Shown: one piece after another, positions 1 to 7,725 of the stretch
Layout: every line of letters begins with the position of its first letter
How positions within the stretch are numbered: the first letter of the stretch is position 1
From: Hyphomicrobiaceae bacterium
Lineage (GTDB): Bacteria; Pseudomonadota; Alphaproteobacteria; Rhizobiales; Hyphomicrobiaceae
Direction: 5' to 3'
Assembly (NCBI GenBank): GCA_025359185.1
Contig: JANYHF010000085.1
Span: 1 to 64,000, forward strand
Length of the DNA stretch: 64,000 nt
Made by a program: the position numbers and the translations under genes
The notes under the pieces: generated by a model
Databases searched by the model: none
Told to the model about the DNA's origin: nothing
What the model saw: only the letters and a program-made list of their open reading frames with translations

Positions 1-65
1 CCGGCCAGCGCCTCCAGCGCCCGTTTTTGCTCATCACTCGCAGTCACTGGAGATTTGCCCGCCAT
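1..65 (-). CDS. N-terminal fragment of an unidentified gene, cut by the window edge
   Basis: An ATG at 63-65 on the minus strand opens a frame that runs off the left edge. Only about 21 residues are visible (MAGKSPVTASDEQKRALEAL and on). A GGAGGCGGGAC stretch directly upstream is a good ribosome binding site. The short polar, Ala/Glu-rich start loosely resembles the N-termini of IS630-type transposases, but far too little is present to name it. A small toxin remnant on the same strand lies just upstream. Confidence 0.45.
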   Translation of the reverse strand, partial: MAGKSPVTASDEQKRALEALA

Positions 66-126
66 GTCCCGCCTCCGCGAATCAGTAGGAAGACGGAATC
101 ACCAACTGGATTCGTTGGTCAAGTGC

Positions 127-291
127 TCAGAGTCTGCTTAGCCTTGCAATGCGCAGCTTGACCAATCCGGCACCCAGATTCGCATCAACCGTTCCGCTTT
201 CTGCATGGACGATGGCTTCGGCAAGCCGCCGGTCATTGATGCCTTCGCCCCTCGCAAAACGCGAAAAACTCCGAACCTTAAAAACGCGCAT
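127..291 (-). pseudogene. Truncated RelE/HigB-like toxin remnant (54 aa)
   Basis: An ATG at 289-291 on the minus strand opens a 54-residue frame starting MRVFKVRSFSRFARGEGIND and ending in KLRIARLSRL. The pattern F-x-RFAR-x-EGI-x-D-x-x-L-x-EAI-x-x-AE-x-G-x-x-DA-x-LG-x-G-x-x-K-x-RIAR is that of the N-terminal half of RelE/HigB-type (Gp49-like) mRNA interferases, which are usually about 100-115 aa. The normal continuation after the RIAR motif, a Gly-rich strand followed by the catalytic C-terminal half, is missing. The remnant is therefore probably inactive. No intact antitoxin is visible beside it. The family call is from memory of the motif pattern. Confidence 0.5.
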
Positions 292-364
292 AGCGGCCCC
301 CGCGTTGATCTATAACACCACGAACCATAGCTATCAAGCGCCTCTACCGAACCAGGGTACCCAC
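292..364. other. Short intergenic spacer
   Basis: This spacer separates the toxin remnant from the dehydrogenase stop codon. Neither a convincing gene nor a strong terminator is visible in it. Confidence 0.4.
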
Positions 365-1264
365 CTACCCCAGTTTAACCCCCGCTCCTGCCGCTACAAA
401 ATCTGACAGCATCGGCACGAATTCCGCGCCCTTGCCTGCCGCCAGCGCTGCCGCGTAGGCATTCTTCACGGCGCTGCCCACCGGGTTGGCCACGCCCTCG
501 GCATCGGCCAGCGCCGCCAGATAGCGCGTGTCCTTCGCCGCGTTGGCAATGGTGAACTTGTGCGCCTCGCGATCGCGCTCCAGCACGTATTTCATGAACG
601 TTTGATAGAACCCGCAATCCATCCGGCTGCCGCGCAACACACTGTCGAAAACCTTGGGCGACAAGCCCGACTTCTGCGCCAGCGTCAGCGCCTCGGCGTA
701 GATGGCGCCGTAGCCCAAAGAGAGGAAATTGTTGATCAACTTCATCTTGTGGCCGTCACCTACTTTGCCGATGTGATCGACCTTGGCGGCCCAGGCTTCA
801 CATACGGGTTTGATCCGCTCAAAGATCTCCTGAGGCGCCCCAATCATCGTGGAGAGTTTGCCCACTTCCGCTTGTGCTGGTGTGCCGCCCAAGGGCGCAT
901 CGATGAAGTGCACGCCCATGGGCGCCAGCTCGGCTGCCAGGGACAGTGTCGAGACCGGATCGGCCGTCGAGCAATCGGCGATGATCAGGCCTTTGCGCGC
1001 GCCCGCTTTCAAGCCGTCCGGGCCACGCACCACCGCTTCGATTTGCGGTGAGCCGGTCACGCAAATGAAGATAATGTCGCATTTGGCCGCCAGTTCTGCG
1101 CCCGTTTTGGCTTCAGACGCGCCCGCCTTGACCAGGGCATCGACCGGCGCCCGGTTGCGGTGGCCGAGCACTGTGAGCGGGAAACCCTTCTGCAAAATGT
1201 TCTTGGCCATGCCGTGGCCCATAAAGCCCACGCCGATGAATCCGATTGCTGGTTTGGCTGCCAT
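365..1264 (-). CDS. 3-hydroxyisobutyrate dehydrogenase family NAD(P)-dependent oxidoreductase
   Basis: This 299-residue protein is a beta-hydroxyacid dehydrogenase. It carries the dinucleotide-binding GFIGVGFMG at residues 8-16, the substrate-binding DAPLGGTPAQAEVGKL at 122-137 and the catalytic-lysine segment GHKMKLINN with Lys175. Its length matches the family (290-300 aa). Members oxidise 3-hydroxyisobutyrate, tartronate semialdehyde or similar short hydroxy acids in the cytosol; the substrate cannot be told from sequence. AGGGAG lies just upstream of the ATG. It appears to be a single-gene unit, not linked to valine or glycolate genes here. Confidence 0.85.
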   Translation of the reverse strand: MAAKPAIGFIGVGFMGHGMAKNILQKGFPLTVLGHRNRAPVDALVKAGASEAKTGAELAAKCDIIFICVTGSPQIEAVVRGPDGLKAGARKGLIIADCSTADPVSTLSLAAELAPMGVHFIDAPLGGTPAQAEVGKLSTMIGAPQEIFERIKPVCEAWAAKVDHIGKVGDGHKMKLINNFLSLGYGAIYAEALTLAQKSGLSPKVFDSVLRGSRMDCGFYQTFMKYVLERDREAHKFTIANAAKDTRYLAALADAEGVANPVGSAVKNAYAAALAAGKGAEFVPMLSDFVAAGAGVKLG

Positions 1265-1318
1265 GACGTTTCTCCCTGTTGACTTGGCGGGAAGATCGCA
1301 TAGCTAGGCGTCAGGCGT

Positions 1319-1717
1319 CTATGTCCACCAGCCGGGGATCAGACATGCCGTACCCAGCGAGATGCCGATGGTGGGAATGGCGAACCAGCATCGCCAGGAG
1401 ATCACAGCATAAAGGCCCCCAACCGCGACAAGCACGGGCTTGAGCCAGCCGATGTTGTATTGAGTCGCGACCACAACCAGCAGCACAAAGAGCATAATCC
1501 CCAAGCAGTGGCTTAAGTGAAAGCCGAGAATGCCTGACCAGTAATCGCGCCCGTTCGGCGCCAGGGCTGTCCGGGATCGCCGCATGGCGTCAACGAGCGT
1601 CGCGTCGGACGGACTGAAGTAGCGGGGGTGGGTGCCAAAATCCTGCAGTACATAGGACAAATGGCGCAAACTGAGCAACCCAAAGATGGTGGCACCAAGA
1701 TATGCAAACCATGTCAT
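1319..1717 (-). CDS. Small four-helix integral membrane protein
   Basis: This 132-residue protein has about four hydrophobic segments, near residues 3-20, 60-82, 88-106 and 108-126. I recognise no enzymatic motif. Its ATG overlaps the stop codon of the upstream SnoaL-like gene (1714-1717), so the two are probably translated together and controlled by the HxlR regulator whose gene diverges from them. It may belong to an uncharacterised family of small membrane proteins seen beside such regulators. Its function is unknown. Confidence 0.6.
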   Translation of the reverse strand: MTWFAYLGATIFGLLSLRHLSYVLQDFGTHPRYFSPSDATLVDAMRRSRTALAPNGRDYWSGILGFHLSHCLGIMLFVLLVVVATQYNIGWLKPVLVAVGGLYAVISWRCWFAIPTIGISLGTACLIPGWWT

Positions 1718-2202
1718 GGCCGTGGCTCCTGCGGCAGATCATTGATCGGCGGTAGGGTGGCTTCGGCGATACCGGCGGCGGCCAACCGAGGCAGGATGGC
1801 AACAAATCGTTCCGTATCCTCAAGGGTCAACACGCTTGTGATCTTGCCCCATCGCAGATGCAGGAGCTGCATCACCTCATTTTCATAGGACCTGGCCGGC
1901 ATGTCGCCAGTTGCGAGCAGAGTGCCACGGAATTTGACGTAGGTCATGATCCGCGTGTTCCACGGCATCCCTTCAACAACAATCATCTGAGGAAGCAGCT
2001 TGGCATCGGGCACCAGCTGGTAGATGCGCTGGAACCACGCCTGCATCGACGAGCGCTGCGTGCGCGTGCCGCCCAAGGGCGTGTCGCCGATGAAGCGATA
2101 TACGAATTCCGGCGCCAGCGTGTCGATGATGGCCTGCCAGTTGCCGCGATTGGCTTCGGCAAACAGCGAACGGATCTTCCAGCGGACGATGGCTCGGTAC
2201 AT
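1714..2202 (-). CDS. SnoaL-like / NTF2-fold protein
   Basis: This protein of about 162 residues has the layout of the NTF2/SnoaL fold: an N-terminal helix, then WQAIIDTLAPEFVYRFIGDTPLGG, then a strand-rich region with R-S-Y-E-N-E-V-M-Q-L-L. SnoaL-like proteins include cyclases, isomerases and ligand binders, so no substrate is proposed. I chose the ATG at 2200-2202 because GGAGG lies 8 nt upstream. The frame is open further (ATG at 2229, and to 2301), but those starts would run into the operator-like palindromes. It forms a two-gene unit with the downstream membrane protein. Confidence 0.65.
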   Translation of the reverse strand: MYRAIVRWKIRSLFAEANRGNWQAIIDTLAPEFVYRFIGDTPLGGTRTQRSSMQAWFQRIYQLVPDAKLLPQMIVVEGMPWNTRIMTYVKFRGTLLATGDMPARSYENEVMQLLHLRWGKITSVLTLEDTERFVAILPRLAAAGIAEATLPPINDLPQEPRP

Positions 2203-2246
2203 GGGGAAGGCCTCCAGGAGCTTGGCCATTGCCAAGCACACAATGA

Positions 2247-2290
2247 AGTTGCAGTATGCAACTAACACTTCGTAGTAGCATCTTGCAACT
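2247..2290. promoter_or_regulatory. Two tandem palindromes between the HxlR gene and its divergent neighbours (putative operator)
   Basis: The first palindrome, AGTTGCA-GTA-TGCAACT (2247-2263), has perfect 7-bp arms. The second, AGTAGCA-TCT-TGCAACT (2274-2290), has one mismatch. Their starts are 27 bp apart. Both lie between the divergent start codons at 2202 and 2316, where MarR/HxlR-type regulators usually bind. Binding by this HxlR protein is inferred from position and symmetry. Confidence 0.65.
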
Positions 2291-2315
2291 TCATTTCGCA
2301 TCCCGGGAGTGCGGC

Positions 2316-2780
2316 ATGGACGGCATCAACTGTTCGATTGCGCGGGCGCTGGGCGAGGTCGGCGAGCGCTGGAGCCTGCTGATCATCCGAGAGGCCGTGA
2401 TGGGCTCAACACGCTTTGACCAGTTTCACGAGCGGCTCGGCATCGCCCGCAATATTTTGACGGATCGTTTGGCAACGCTGGTCAGTCATGGGGTGCTCGA
2501 TCGCATCGCGTCGCCGGTTAACGCACGCATCCACCACTATACGCTGACCCGGAAGGGGCACGAGCTGCTTCCAGTCCTGGCTGCCCTCATGCATTGGGGT
2601 GACCGCTGGATCCACGCCGAAATCGGCGCGCCCGTTGTTCTCGTGAACCGCAAGACCACAAAACCCATCGCGCAAATGGCGCTGCGGGGAGAAAGCGGCC
2701 AACCCCTCGACAGTTCTGACATCGACATCACGGCGGGCCCTGGCGCAACGCCACGAATGCGTCAGCGCCTCAAGTGCTGA
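2316..2780 (+). CDS. HxlR-family winged-helix transcriptional regulator
   Basis: This 154-residue protein opens MDGINCSIARALGEVGERWS and continues LLIIREAVMGSTRFDQF and LGIARNILTDRLATLVSHGVL. That is the typical HxlR winged helix, with the conserved N-terminal Cys (Cys6), the G-x-x-W-x-x-L-I-I-R-E element and the recognition helix N-I-L-T-x-R-L. I chose the ATG at 2316 because GGGAG precedes it at 2305-2309; a longer in-frame start at 2256 would lie inside the palindromes. HxlR proteins often sense electrophiles or redox stress through this Cys and repress a divergent gene, here probably the SnoaL-like/membrane pair. Confidence 0.85.
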   Translation: MDGINCSIARALGEVGERWSLLIIREAVMGSTRFDQFHERLGIARNILTDRLATLVSHGVLDRIASPVNARIHHYTLTRKGHELLPVLAALMHWGDRWIHAEIGAPVVLVNRKTTKPIAQMALRGESGQPLDSSDIDITAGPGATPRMRQRLKC

Positions 2781-2781
2781 G

Positions 2782-3207
2782 CTAACCGCCAATCACCCAT
2801 TGGCCGCCCGCGTCCCGGCAAGCAACAACATTGGCCCAGCGCGAAACATCGCCGAGCGTAAGCGTAACGCCGAGACGCCGACAAACGGCGCCCGTTTCGT
2901 CGCGGAAGCTCGCCGTGGGTTTGACGGCACCTTGCAGCGGGCCGTCCATGCGGTGCCAGACATAGGTAGCGCCATCGCCCACCTGGTCGAGCGCGTATCC
3001 GACGGCTTCCAGCACGGCCACAGGATCATCAGGGCCGAGTTTGGAGCGCAGAGCCTCAAAGGCAGACGCGGTTGGAGGGGCTGCCGCCGCGACCTCGGTG
3101 GTCCAGGTGGCCCCATCGCCAGCGTTGGCCGAATAAGCGTTGGGTTGTATGGCTAGAACACAACCAGCTGCCAGCAGCACAGCTGCAAAGATCGACGGCA
3201 AACACAT
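2782..3207 (-). CDS. Small secreted or lipid-anchored protein, surface-antigen-like
   Basis: This 141-residue protein starts with a hydrophobic signal (MCLPSIFAAVLLAAGCVLA) containing a possible lipobox LAAG-Cys16. The C-terminal part, with V-W-x-R-M-D-G-P-L-Q-G, F-R-D-E-T-G-A-V-C-R-R and V-A-C-R-D-A-G-G-Q-W, has two Cys and resembles the small outer-membrane surface-antigen domain (17 kDa / RT0821 type), which may be disulfide-bonded. That similarity is weak and from memory. It converges on the HxlR gene with almost no spacer. Confidence 0.45.
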   Translation of the reverse strand: MCLPSIFAAVLLAAGCVLAIQPNAYSANAGDGATWTTEVAAAAPPTASAFEALRSKLGPDDPVAVLEAVGYALDQVGDGATYVWHRMDGPLQGAVKPTASFRDETGAVCRRLGVTLTLGDVSRWANVVACRDAGGQWVIGG

Positions 3208-3314
3208 GGGACAACCTGAACGCTAGGAACGCAACGGGGTACAGGATGGTCATGCTGGGGCGTCTGGGTTAAAAGCCGGTGAAGACGTGACCGCGCTTGC
3301 CCAAGAGGGGACTC

Positions 3315-3953
3315 ATGGCAGACAGCAAAGACATTTCCACCAACGCTCCTCAGGCAGGCGATTTTTTCGCGACCAGCGATCCCATGGCGCTGTTTGCCGG
3401 CTGGATGCGCGACGCCGAGGCAATGGAAATCAACGACCCCAACGCTATGGCGCTCGCCACCGCCGACGCGGACGCTCTGCCCAACGTGCGGATGGTGCTA
3501 CTCAAGGATGTGTCGGAGGGCGGCTTCGTCTTCTACACCAATTACGGAAGCGCCAAGGGCCGCGAGCTATTGACCTCCCACAAGGCCGCGTTGCTGTTCC
3601 ATTGGAAAAGCCTGCGCCGTCAGGTGCGCGTGCGCGGAACCGTTGCTGAGGTCTCCAGCGCCGAGGCAGATGCCTACTATGCCACCCGGCCGCGTGGCAG
3701 CCGCATCGGCGCCTGGGCCAGCCAGCAGTCACGCGCGCTCGAAGGACGGTTCGCGCTGGAGAAGGCCGTCGCGTATTATGGAGCCAAATACGCCATCGGC
3801 GAGGTGCCGCGTCCGCCGCACTGGTCAGGGTTCCGGGTGACGCCGCTGGAAATTGAATTCTGGCACGACCGGCCGTTTCGCTTGCACGACCGGGCCGTGT
3901 TTCGGCGCGCGGCCGTCAGCAACGGCTGGGCCAAGGAGCGGCTGTTTCCGTAG
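3315..3953 (+). CDS. pdxH: Pyridoxamine/pyridoxine 5'-phosphate oxidase
   Basis: PdxH is the FMN enzyme that oxidises PNP or PMP to the cofactor pyridoxal 5'-phosphate in the cytosol. The 212-residue product has the FMN-binding strand [15 protein letters not shown]-x-S-x-K-G-R-E-L, the [15 protein letters not shown] loop and the C-terminal signature [11 protein letters not shown]. Length and end (ERLFP) match the family. I chose the ATG at 3315 because GAGGGG lies just upstream; an in-frame start at 3297 is less supported. It reads away from the small secreted protein gene. Confidence 0.93.
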   Translation: MADSKDISTNAPQAGDFFATSDPMALFAGWMRDAEAMEINDPNAMALATADADALPNVRMVLLKDVSEGGFVFYTNYGSAKGRELLTSHKAALLFHWKSLRRQVRVRGTVAEVSSAEADAYYATRPRGSRIGAWASQQSRALEGRFALEKAVAYYGAKYAIGEVPRPPHWSGFRVTPLEIEFWHDRPFRLHDRAVFRRAAVSNGWAKERLFP

Positions 3954-3973
3954 CTGCAATTGATAAGGGAGTT

Positions 3974-4050
3974 TGGAGGCCCGACCCCGGAGTTGAACCA
4001 GGGCTTCTGAACGTTGCACCGTCCACGCGTCGCCGCTCCGCCATCGGGCC
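3974..4050 (-). tRNA. tRNA-Cys(GCA)-like gene with aberrant anticodon loop and T arm
   Basis: Read on the minus strand, this 77-nt segment has a perfect 7-bp acceptor stem (GGCCCGA with TCGGGCC), discriminator U and an encoded CCA. The U73-CCA end is characteristic of tRNA-Cys. The D arm GCG-GAGCGGCGA-CGC and the T loop TTCAACT are canonical. The anticodon stem TGGAC/GTTCA encloses an 8-nt loop GGTGCAAC with anticodon GCA at 4015-4017, where 7 nt is normal; alternatively it is a 6-bp stem with a 6-nt loop. The T stem pairs as 6 bp (CCCTGG/CCGGGG). It is either a diverged functional tRNA-Cys, a pseudo-tRNA, or affected by sequence errors. Confidence 0.65.
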
Positions 4051-4129
4051 AAAGACTGTTCGCTGCCAAGCGCTTACGGCGCTTGTGTGATGTCCCTGCG
4101 CAACCATCCATGCCAGACCTTGCGCCCGA

Positions 4130-5182
4130 ATGGAAGACGATCATTCATTGATCGTTTACAGCGAAGAGAGTTGGTGCGGACGGTTGGCATACAGGTTGCG
4201 TGACCATTCCGTGTTTGGCCTCCAACGGACCCGTGAAACAAGAATGGTCATGCGTGCCCCGTCCGATTGGGTTTTACCCGGCCAGCTGGTCGAAGTGCGC
4301 GGGTCCGCCGATATTGCGGCGACGCTCGATGTCTCTGGCCGGCTGGACGGGATGCCGTTCATGCCCGAGATGGCCCGCTATTGCGGAGGCCGGTTTCGTG
4401 TGGCGCGCACGGCCGATACGACGTGCGTCGAGGGCCTCGGAATGCGCCGCCTCTCGACCACGGTATTCCTCACGGGCTTGCGCTGCGATGGCGCCGCTCA
4501 CGATGGCTGCCAGCGCAGCTGCCTGATGTTCTGGAAAGAGGCCTGGCTGAAGCCGGTTGAGGCGGACGAGGCCACGCGGCCAGGGGCTGGCGATGCGCCT
4601 GAGTTGCAGCGCCTCTCCACACGCGACGGCGACCGGTATACCTGCCAATCCACGGCCCTTGCTAAGGCCACAACCCCGATGTCGCGCTGGGATGTCAGTC
4701 CGCTGATCACCCAGCTGCGCCGTGGCGAAATCGGCTATGACCGCTTCGCGCTTATCCTCGCCCGCATGGTGGTCAACCGTGCCCGCAAACTGATAGGTTG
4801 GCGGGAGTTGGGGTTCCTGGCCGGCACCGGCCGCAAGCACGCCAAAGGCAACCTCGGATTGCGCGACGGCGAGATGGTGCTGGTACGCTCCGCCGCCGAA
4901 ATCAGCCAATCGCTCGACGCCACCGGCCGCAACAACGGCCTCACCTTCGAGCCTGACATGCTCGCGCTGTCCGGCCGCTGCCTGCGCGTCGGCCCGCCCA
5001 TACGCAAAATGATCCACGAAGAGACAGGCAAGATGATCGAGCTGACCAGCACGGTCGCCTTGGACGGTGTCCTGTGCAGCGGCCTGCACGCCCGCAACTG
5101 CCCAAGGGCGAACCCCCTATTCTGGCGCGAAGCCTGGCTGAAGCGATCGGAGACCGAAGTAACAGCTCCAAAAATCCCTTAG
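4130..5182 (+). CDS. Uncharacterised protein built of two copies of a Cys-containing EAWLK domain
   Basis: This protein of up to 350 residues contains the same domain of about 100 residues twice. Copy 1 (about residues 46-142) and copy 2 (about 240-340) share V-x-V-R-x-(S/G)-A-x-(E/D)-I-x-x-x-L-D-x-(S/T)-G-R, then (F)-x-P-(E/D)-M, a C/G-rich R-x-R-V turn, (S)-T-x-V-x-L-x-G-x-x-C, H-x-x-x-C and the closing F-W-(K/R)-E-A-W-L-K. The Cys/His spacing (RCDGAAHDGCQRSC in copy 1, LCSGLHARNC in copy 2) could bind metal. Single-domain relatives are familiar as hypothetical proteins; I know of no function. The start is uncertain: 4130 lacks a clear ribosome binding site and 4244 is an alternative. An FkbM methyltransferase follows 91 bp downstream. 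Confidence 0.6.
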   Translation: MEDDHSLIVYSEESWCGRLAYRLRDHSVFGLQRTRETRMVMRAPSDWVLPGQLVEVRGSADIAATLDVSGRLDGMPFMPEMARYCGGRFRVARTADTTCVEGLGMRRLSTTVFLTGLRCDGAAHDGCQRSCLMFWKEAWLKPVEADEATRPGAGDAPELQRLSTRDGDRYTCQSTALAKATTPMSRWDVSPLITQLRRGEIGYDRFALILARMVVNRARKLIGWRELGFLAGTGRKHAKGNLGLRDGEMVLVRSAAEISQSLDATGRNNGLTFEPDMLALSGRCLRVGPPIRKMIHEETGKMIELTSTVALDGVLCSGLHARNCPRANPLFWREAWLKRSETEVTAPKIP

Positions 5183-5273
5183 GAGCCGCCAGGGATTTTG
5201 CCTCCCCTATCCGCACGCCCACATTCAAGCTAGTTGAACGGGTGGCATTTAGGTTTGGGGGAGAGCGCCAACC

Positions 5274-6008
5274 GTGAGCCGGTTATCAGAGACTCTGGCG
5301 ATCCTGCTCGGCGTCGATGTGCTGAACCCTAAGCACTCCGACCGTCTCGTCCGCCACCTGCAGCGCTATTTCGTGCATTTTCCCTGCGATCTGGTGATCG
5401 ATTGCGGGGCCAATCGCGGGCAATTCGCGCGCGAGTGCCGGCTGGCGGGGTATCGCGGGGCCATGCGCTCGCTGGAGCCGCTGGCAGCGCCGTTTGCCGA
5501 ACTGTCCGCACACGCCGCCCGCGATGCAGGGTGGACGGTGTCGCAGTTGGCCGTGGGCGCAGCGAACGGCGAACTGACACTGAATTTCAGGCCGGGCCGG
5601 GAGGAACTGGCCTCGGCGCTCAACGCCGAGCCTGGCATGGTCGATCGGTTTGGTGGCCTCGCCTTCAGTGCCACCGAAACGGTGCCGTTGCGGCGGCTCG
5701 ACGGGTTGCTGGTCGAATGGAAGGTGCCCACCACCGCCAAACTGTTCGTAAAATCCGACACTCAGGGCTTTGATCTCCAGGTGCTGCAAGGGCTGGGCGG
5801 CCGGATCGCCCAGGTGGACGGCCTGGCGCTGGAAATGTCCGTGCGGCCGCTCTACGAAAACATGCCGTCGCATTGGGAAGTGCTCGATTTCGCCCGCGCC
5901 AACGGCTTCGAGCCCTTCGGCTTCGCCACCGTCACGCGCGACACCACGGGCGGCATGATCGAATATGACGCGCTCTTCCGGCGTCCGCCCCGCCGTGCTA
6001 TCCCCTGA
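5274..6008 (+). CDS. FkbM family SAM-dependent methyltransferase
   Basis: This 244-residue protein has the FkbM fold. The SAM motif DCGANRGQF lies at 43-51, the acidic S-L-E-P strand follows it, and the family hallmark [17 protein letters not shown] (usually K-I-D-T-Q-G-x-E) is near 158-174. FkbM enzymes O-methylate sugars or secondary metabolites. The start is GTG with GGGGGAGAG upstream. The gene ends 2 bp before trpG, so it may be co-transcribed with it by accident of packing. The closest functional partner could be the duplicated-domain protein upstream, but that is only proximity. Confidence 0.8.
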   Translation: MSRLSETLAILLGVDVLNPKHSDRLVRHLQRYFVHFPCDLVIDCGANRGQFARECRLAGYRGAMRSLEPLAAPFAELSAHAARDAGWTVSQLAVGAANGELTLNFRPGREELASALNAEPGMVDRFGGLAFSATETVPLRRLDGLLVEWKVPTTAKLFVKSDTQGFDLQVLQGLGGRIAQVDGLALEMSVRPLYENMPSHWEVLDFARANGFEPFGFATVTRDTTGGMIEYDALFRRPPRRAIP

Positions 6009-6010
6009 CC

Positions 6011-6625
6011 ATGTTGACCCTGATCGATAACTACGACTCGTTCACCTACAATCTCGTCCACTATCTTGGCGAGCTGGGCGCACGCTGCCACGTCGTGCGC
6101 AACGACCAGATCACGGTCGCCGAAGTGCTGGTGGGCAAGCCGAAGGCCATCGTGCTGTCGCCGGGGCCATCGACGCCGAATGAGGCGGGGATTTGCCTTG
6201 AGCTGGTGGAAAAGGCGGGCGGAAAGATCCCGATCCTGGGCGTGTGCCTGGGGCACCAGACCATCGGGCAGGTCTATGGCGGAATGGTCTTGCGAGCGCC
6301 AAAAGCGATGCACGGTAAGGTTTCCACCGTACGCAATCGCGGGATTGGCGTGTTCGAAGGGCTCCCGGCGAGCTTCCAGGCTACGCGCTACCATTCGCTG
6401 ATTGTGGAGCGCGCCAGCCTGCCTGATTGCCTCGAAATCACAGCCGAGACGGACGATGGCATTATCATGGGGCTCCAGCACCGCCAGTTCGCCGTGCACG
6501 GTGTGCAATTCCACCCCGAGAGCATCGCTTCGGAGCAGGGCCACGCGCTCTTGGCCAATTTCCTAGGGATCGCCGGGATTGCGCGCAACGCCGGGCCGGT
6601 CCGCGCCAAGGTTGCAGCGGGCTGA
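6011..6625 (+). CDS. trpG: Anthranilate/aminodeoxychorismate synthase glutamine amidotransferase subunit
   Basis: TrpG supplies ammonia from glutamine to TrpE for anthranilate synthesis, the first step of tryptophan biosynthesis. The protein may also serve PabB in folate synthesis. The 204-residue class I amidotransferase has the start [13 protein letters not shown], the oxyanion loop [12 protein letters not shown], the nucleophile Cys79 in GVCLGHQ and the His168/Glu170 pair in HGVQFHPES. It leads the trpG-trpD-trpC::moaC-moeA run. No trpE is in the window, so the catalytic partner is encoded elsewhere. Confidence 0.92.
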   Translation: MLTLIDNYDSFTYNLVHYLGELGARCHVVRNDQITVAEVLVGKPKAIVLSPGPSTPNEAGICLELVEKAGGKIPILGVCLGHQTIGQVYGGMVLRAPKAMHGKVSTVRNRGIGVFEGLPASFQATRYHSLIVERASLPDCLEITAETDDGIIMGLQHRQFAVHGVQFHPESIASEQGHALLANFLGIAGIARNAGPVRAKVAAG

Positions 6626-6667
6626 CCCTCGCCATCACAACAACCACCCACCCGAAAGAGTGACCGC

Positions 6668-7711
6668 ATGAGCGCCGAAGCCGATCCCAGCGCCCTGAAA
6701 CCGTACATCAGCCGCGCCATTGGCTCAGCGCTGATGCCGCACGAGGCCGAGGAGGCCTTCGACATCATCATGTCTGGCCGCGCGACATCGGCGCAGATCG
6801 GCGGCTTTCTGATGATCTTGCGCCAACGCGGCGAGTCGCTCGAAGAGATCACGGGCGCGGCCACCGTGATGCGCGCGAAGGCCAAGCGAGTGACCGCTCC
6901 GGCTGGCGCAATGGACATCGTCGGCACAGGCGGCGACGGGCGGGGCACGCTCAACATCTCGACAGCCGCCGCTATCGTCGTCGCCAGCCTCGGCGTGCCG
7001 GTCGCCAAGCATGGCAACCGCGCGCAGTCCTCTAAGTCGGGTGCCGCCGATGCGCTGGCGGCGCTTGGCGTCAACATCAATGCCGATGTGCCGGTGATCG
7101 AGCGCTGCCTCGCTGAAGCGGGCATCGGCTATATGAACGCGCCGAACCACCACGCCGCCATGCGCTATGTGATGCCAGCGCGCGTAGAACTTGGCGTGCG
7201 CACAGTGTTCAACATTCTCGGGCCACTGACCAATCCGGCAGGCGTCAAATTGCAGCTGACTGGGGCGTTTACGGAACTGTTGCTGCGGCCGATGGCCGAG
7301 ACCTTGCGGGCGCTGGGATCGGAACGCGCCTGGCTGGTGCATGGCATGGATGGCACGGACGAGATATCGATCGCCGGGCCGACTTATGTGGCGGCGCTTG
7401 AGGATGGCAAAGTGCGCGAGTTTCAGGTCGCGCCGGAGGAGGCGGGATTGCCCGAACACCCGTTCGGCCAGATCCTTGGCGGCAGTCCAGCCGAGAACAC
7501 AGCCAAGCTGACGGCTTTGCTCGCTGGGGATAAGTCACCAGCCTTGCTCGCCTTCCGCCACGCCGTCATGCTGAATTCGGCCGCAGCGCTGATCATTGCT
7601 GGCAAGGCTGCGTCATTGAAAGAGGGAGCCCACATGGCAGGCGCTTCGCTCGACGACGGCCGCGCCAAGGCGACACTGGCCAAACTCGTCGACATCAGCA
7701 ACGCCGGTTGA
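6668..7711 (+). CDS. trpD: Anthranilate phosphoribosyltransferase
   Basis: TrpD transfers phosphoribose from PRPP to anthranilate. The 347-residue protein shows D-I-V-G-T-G-G-D-G, then N-I-S-T-A, then [15 protein letters not shown] and the anthranilate-binding region H-H-A-A-M-R-Y-V with [10 protein letters not shown]. Length matches the family. It sits 42 bp after trpG and its stop lies 14 bp before the trpC start, consistent with one operon. The visible substitution A-Q in the usual N-R-S-V-S-S-K-S segment is conservative. Confidence 0.94.
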   Translation: MSAEADPSALKPYISRAIGSALMPHEAEEAFDIIMSGRATSAQIGGFLMILRQRGESLEEITGAATVMRAKAKRVTAPAGAMDIVGTGGDGRGTLNISTAAAIVVASLGVPVAKHGNRAQSSKSGAADALAALGVNINADVPVIERCLAEAGIGYMNAPNHHAAMRYVMPARVELGVRTVFNILGPLTNPAGVKLQLTGAFTELLLRPMAETLRALGSERAWLVHGMDGTDEISIAGPTYVAALEDGKVREFQVAPEEAGLPEHPFGQILGGSPAENTAKLTALLAGDKSPALLAFRHAVMLNSAAALIIAGKAASLKEGAHMAGASLDDGRAKATLAKLVDISNAG

Positions 7712-7725
7712 ATAGGGATTTTCCG

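Noticed and set aside
149..406. 85-codon plus-strand open frame near the left edge
   Set aside because: It is antisense to the toxin remnant and overlaps the dehydrogenase end, with no ribosome binding site or motif.
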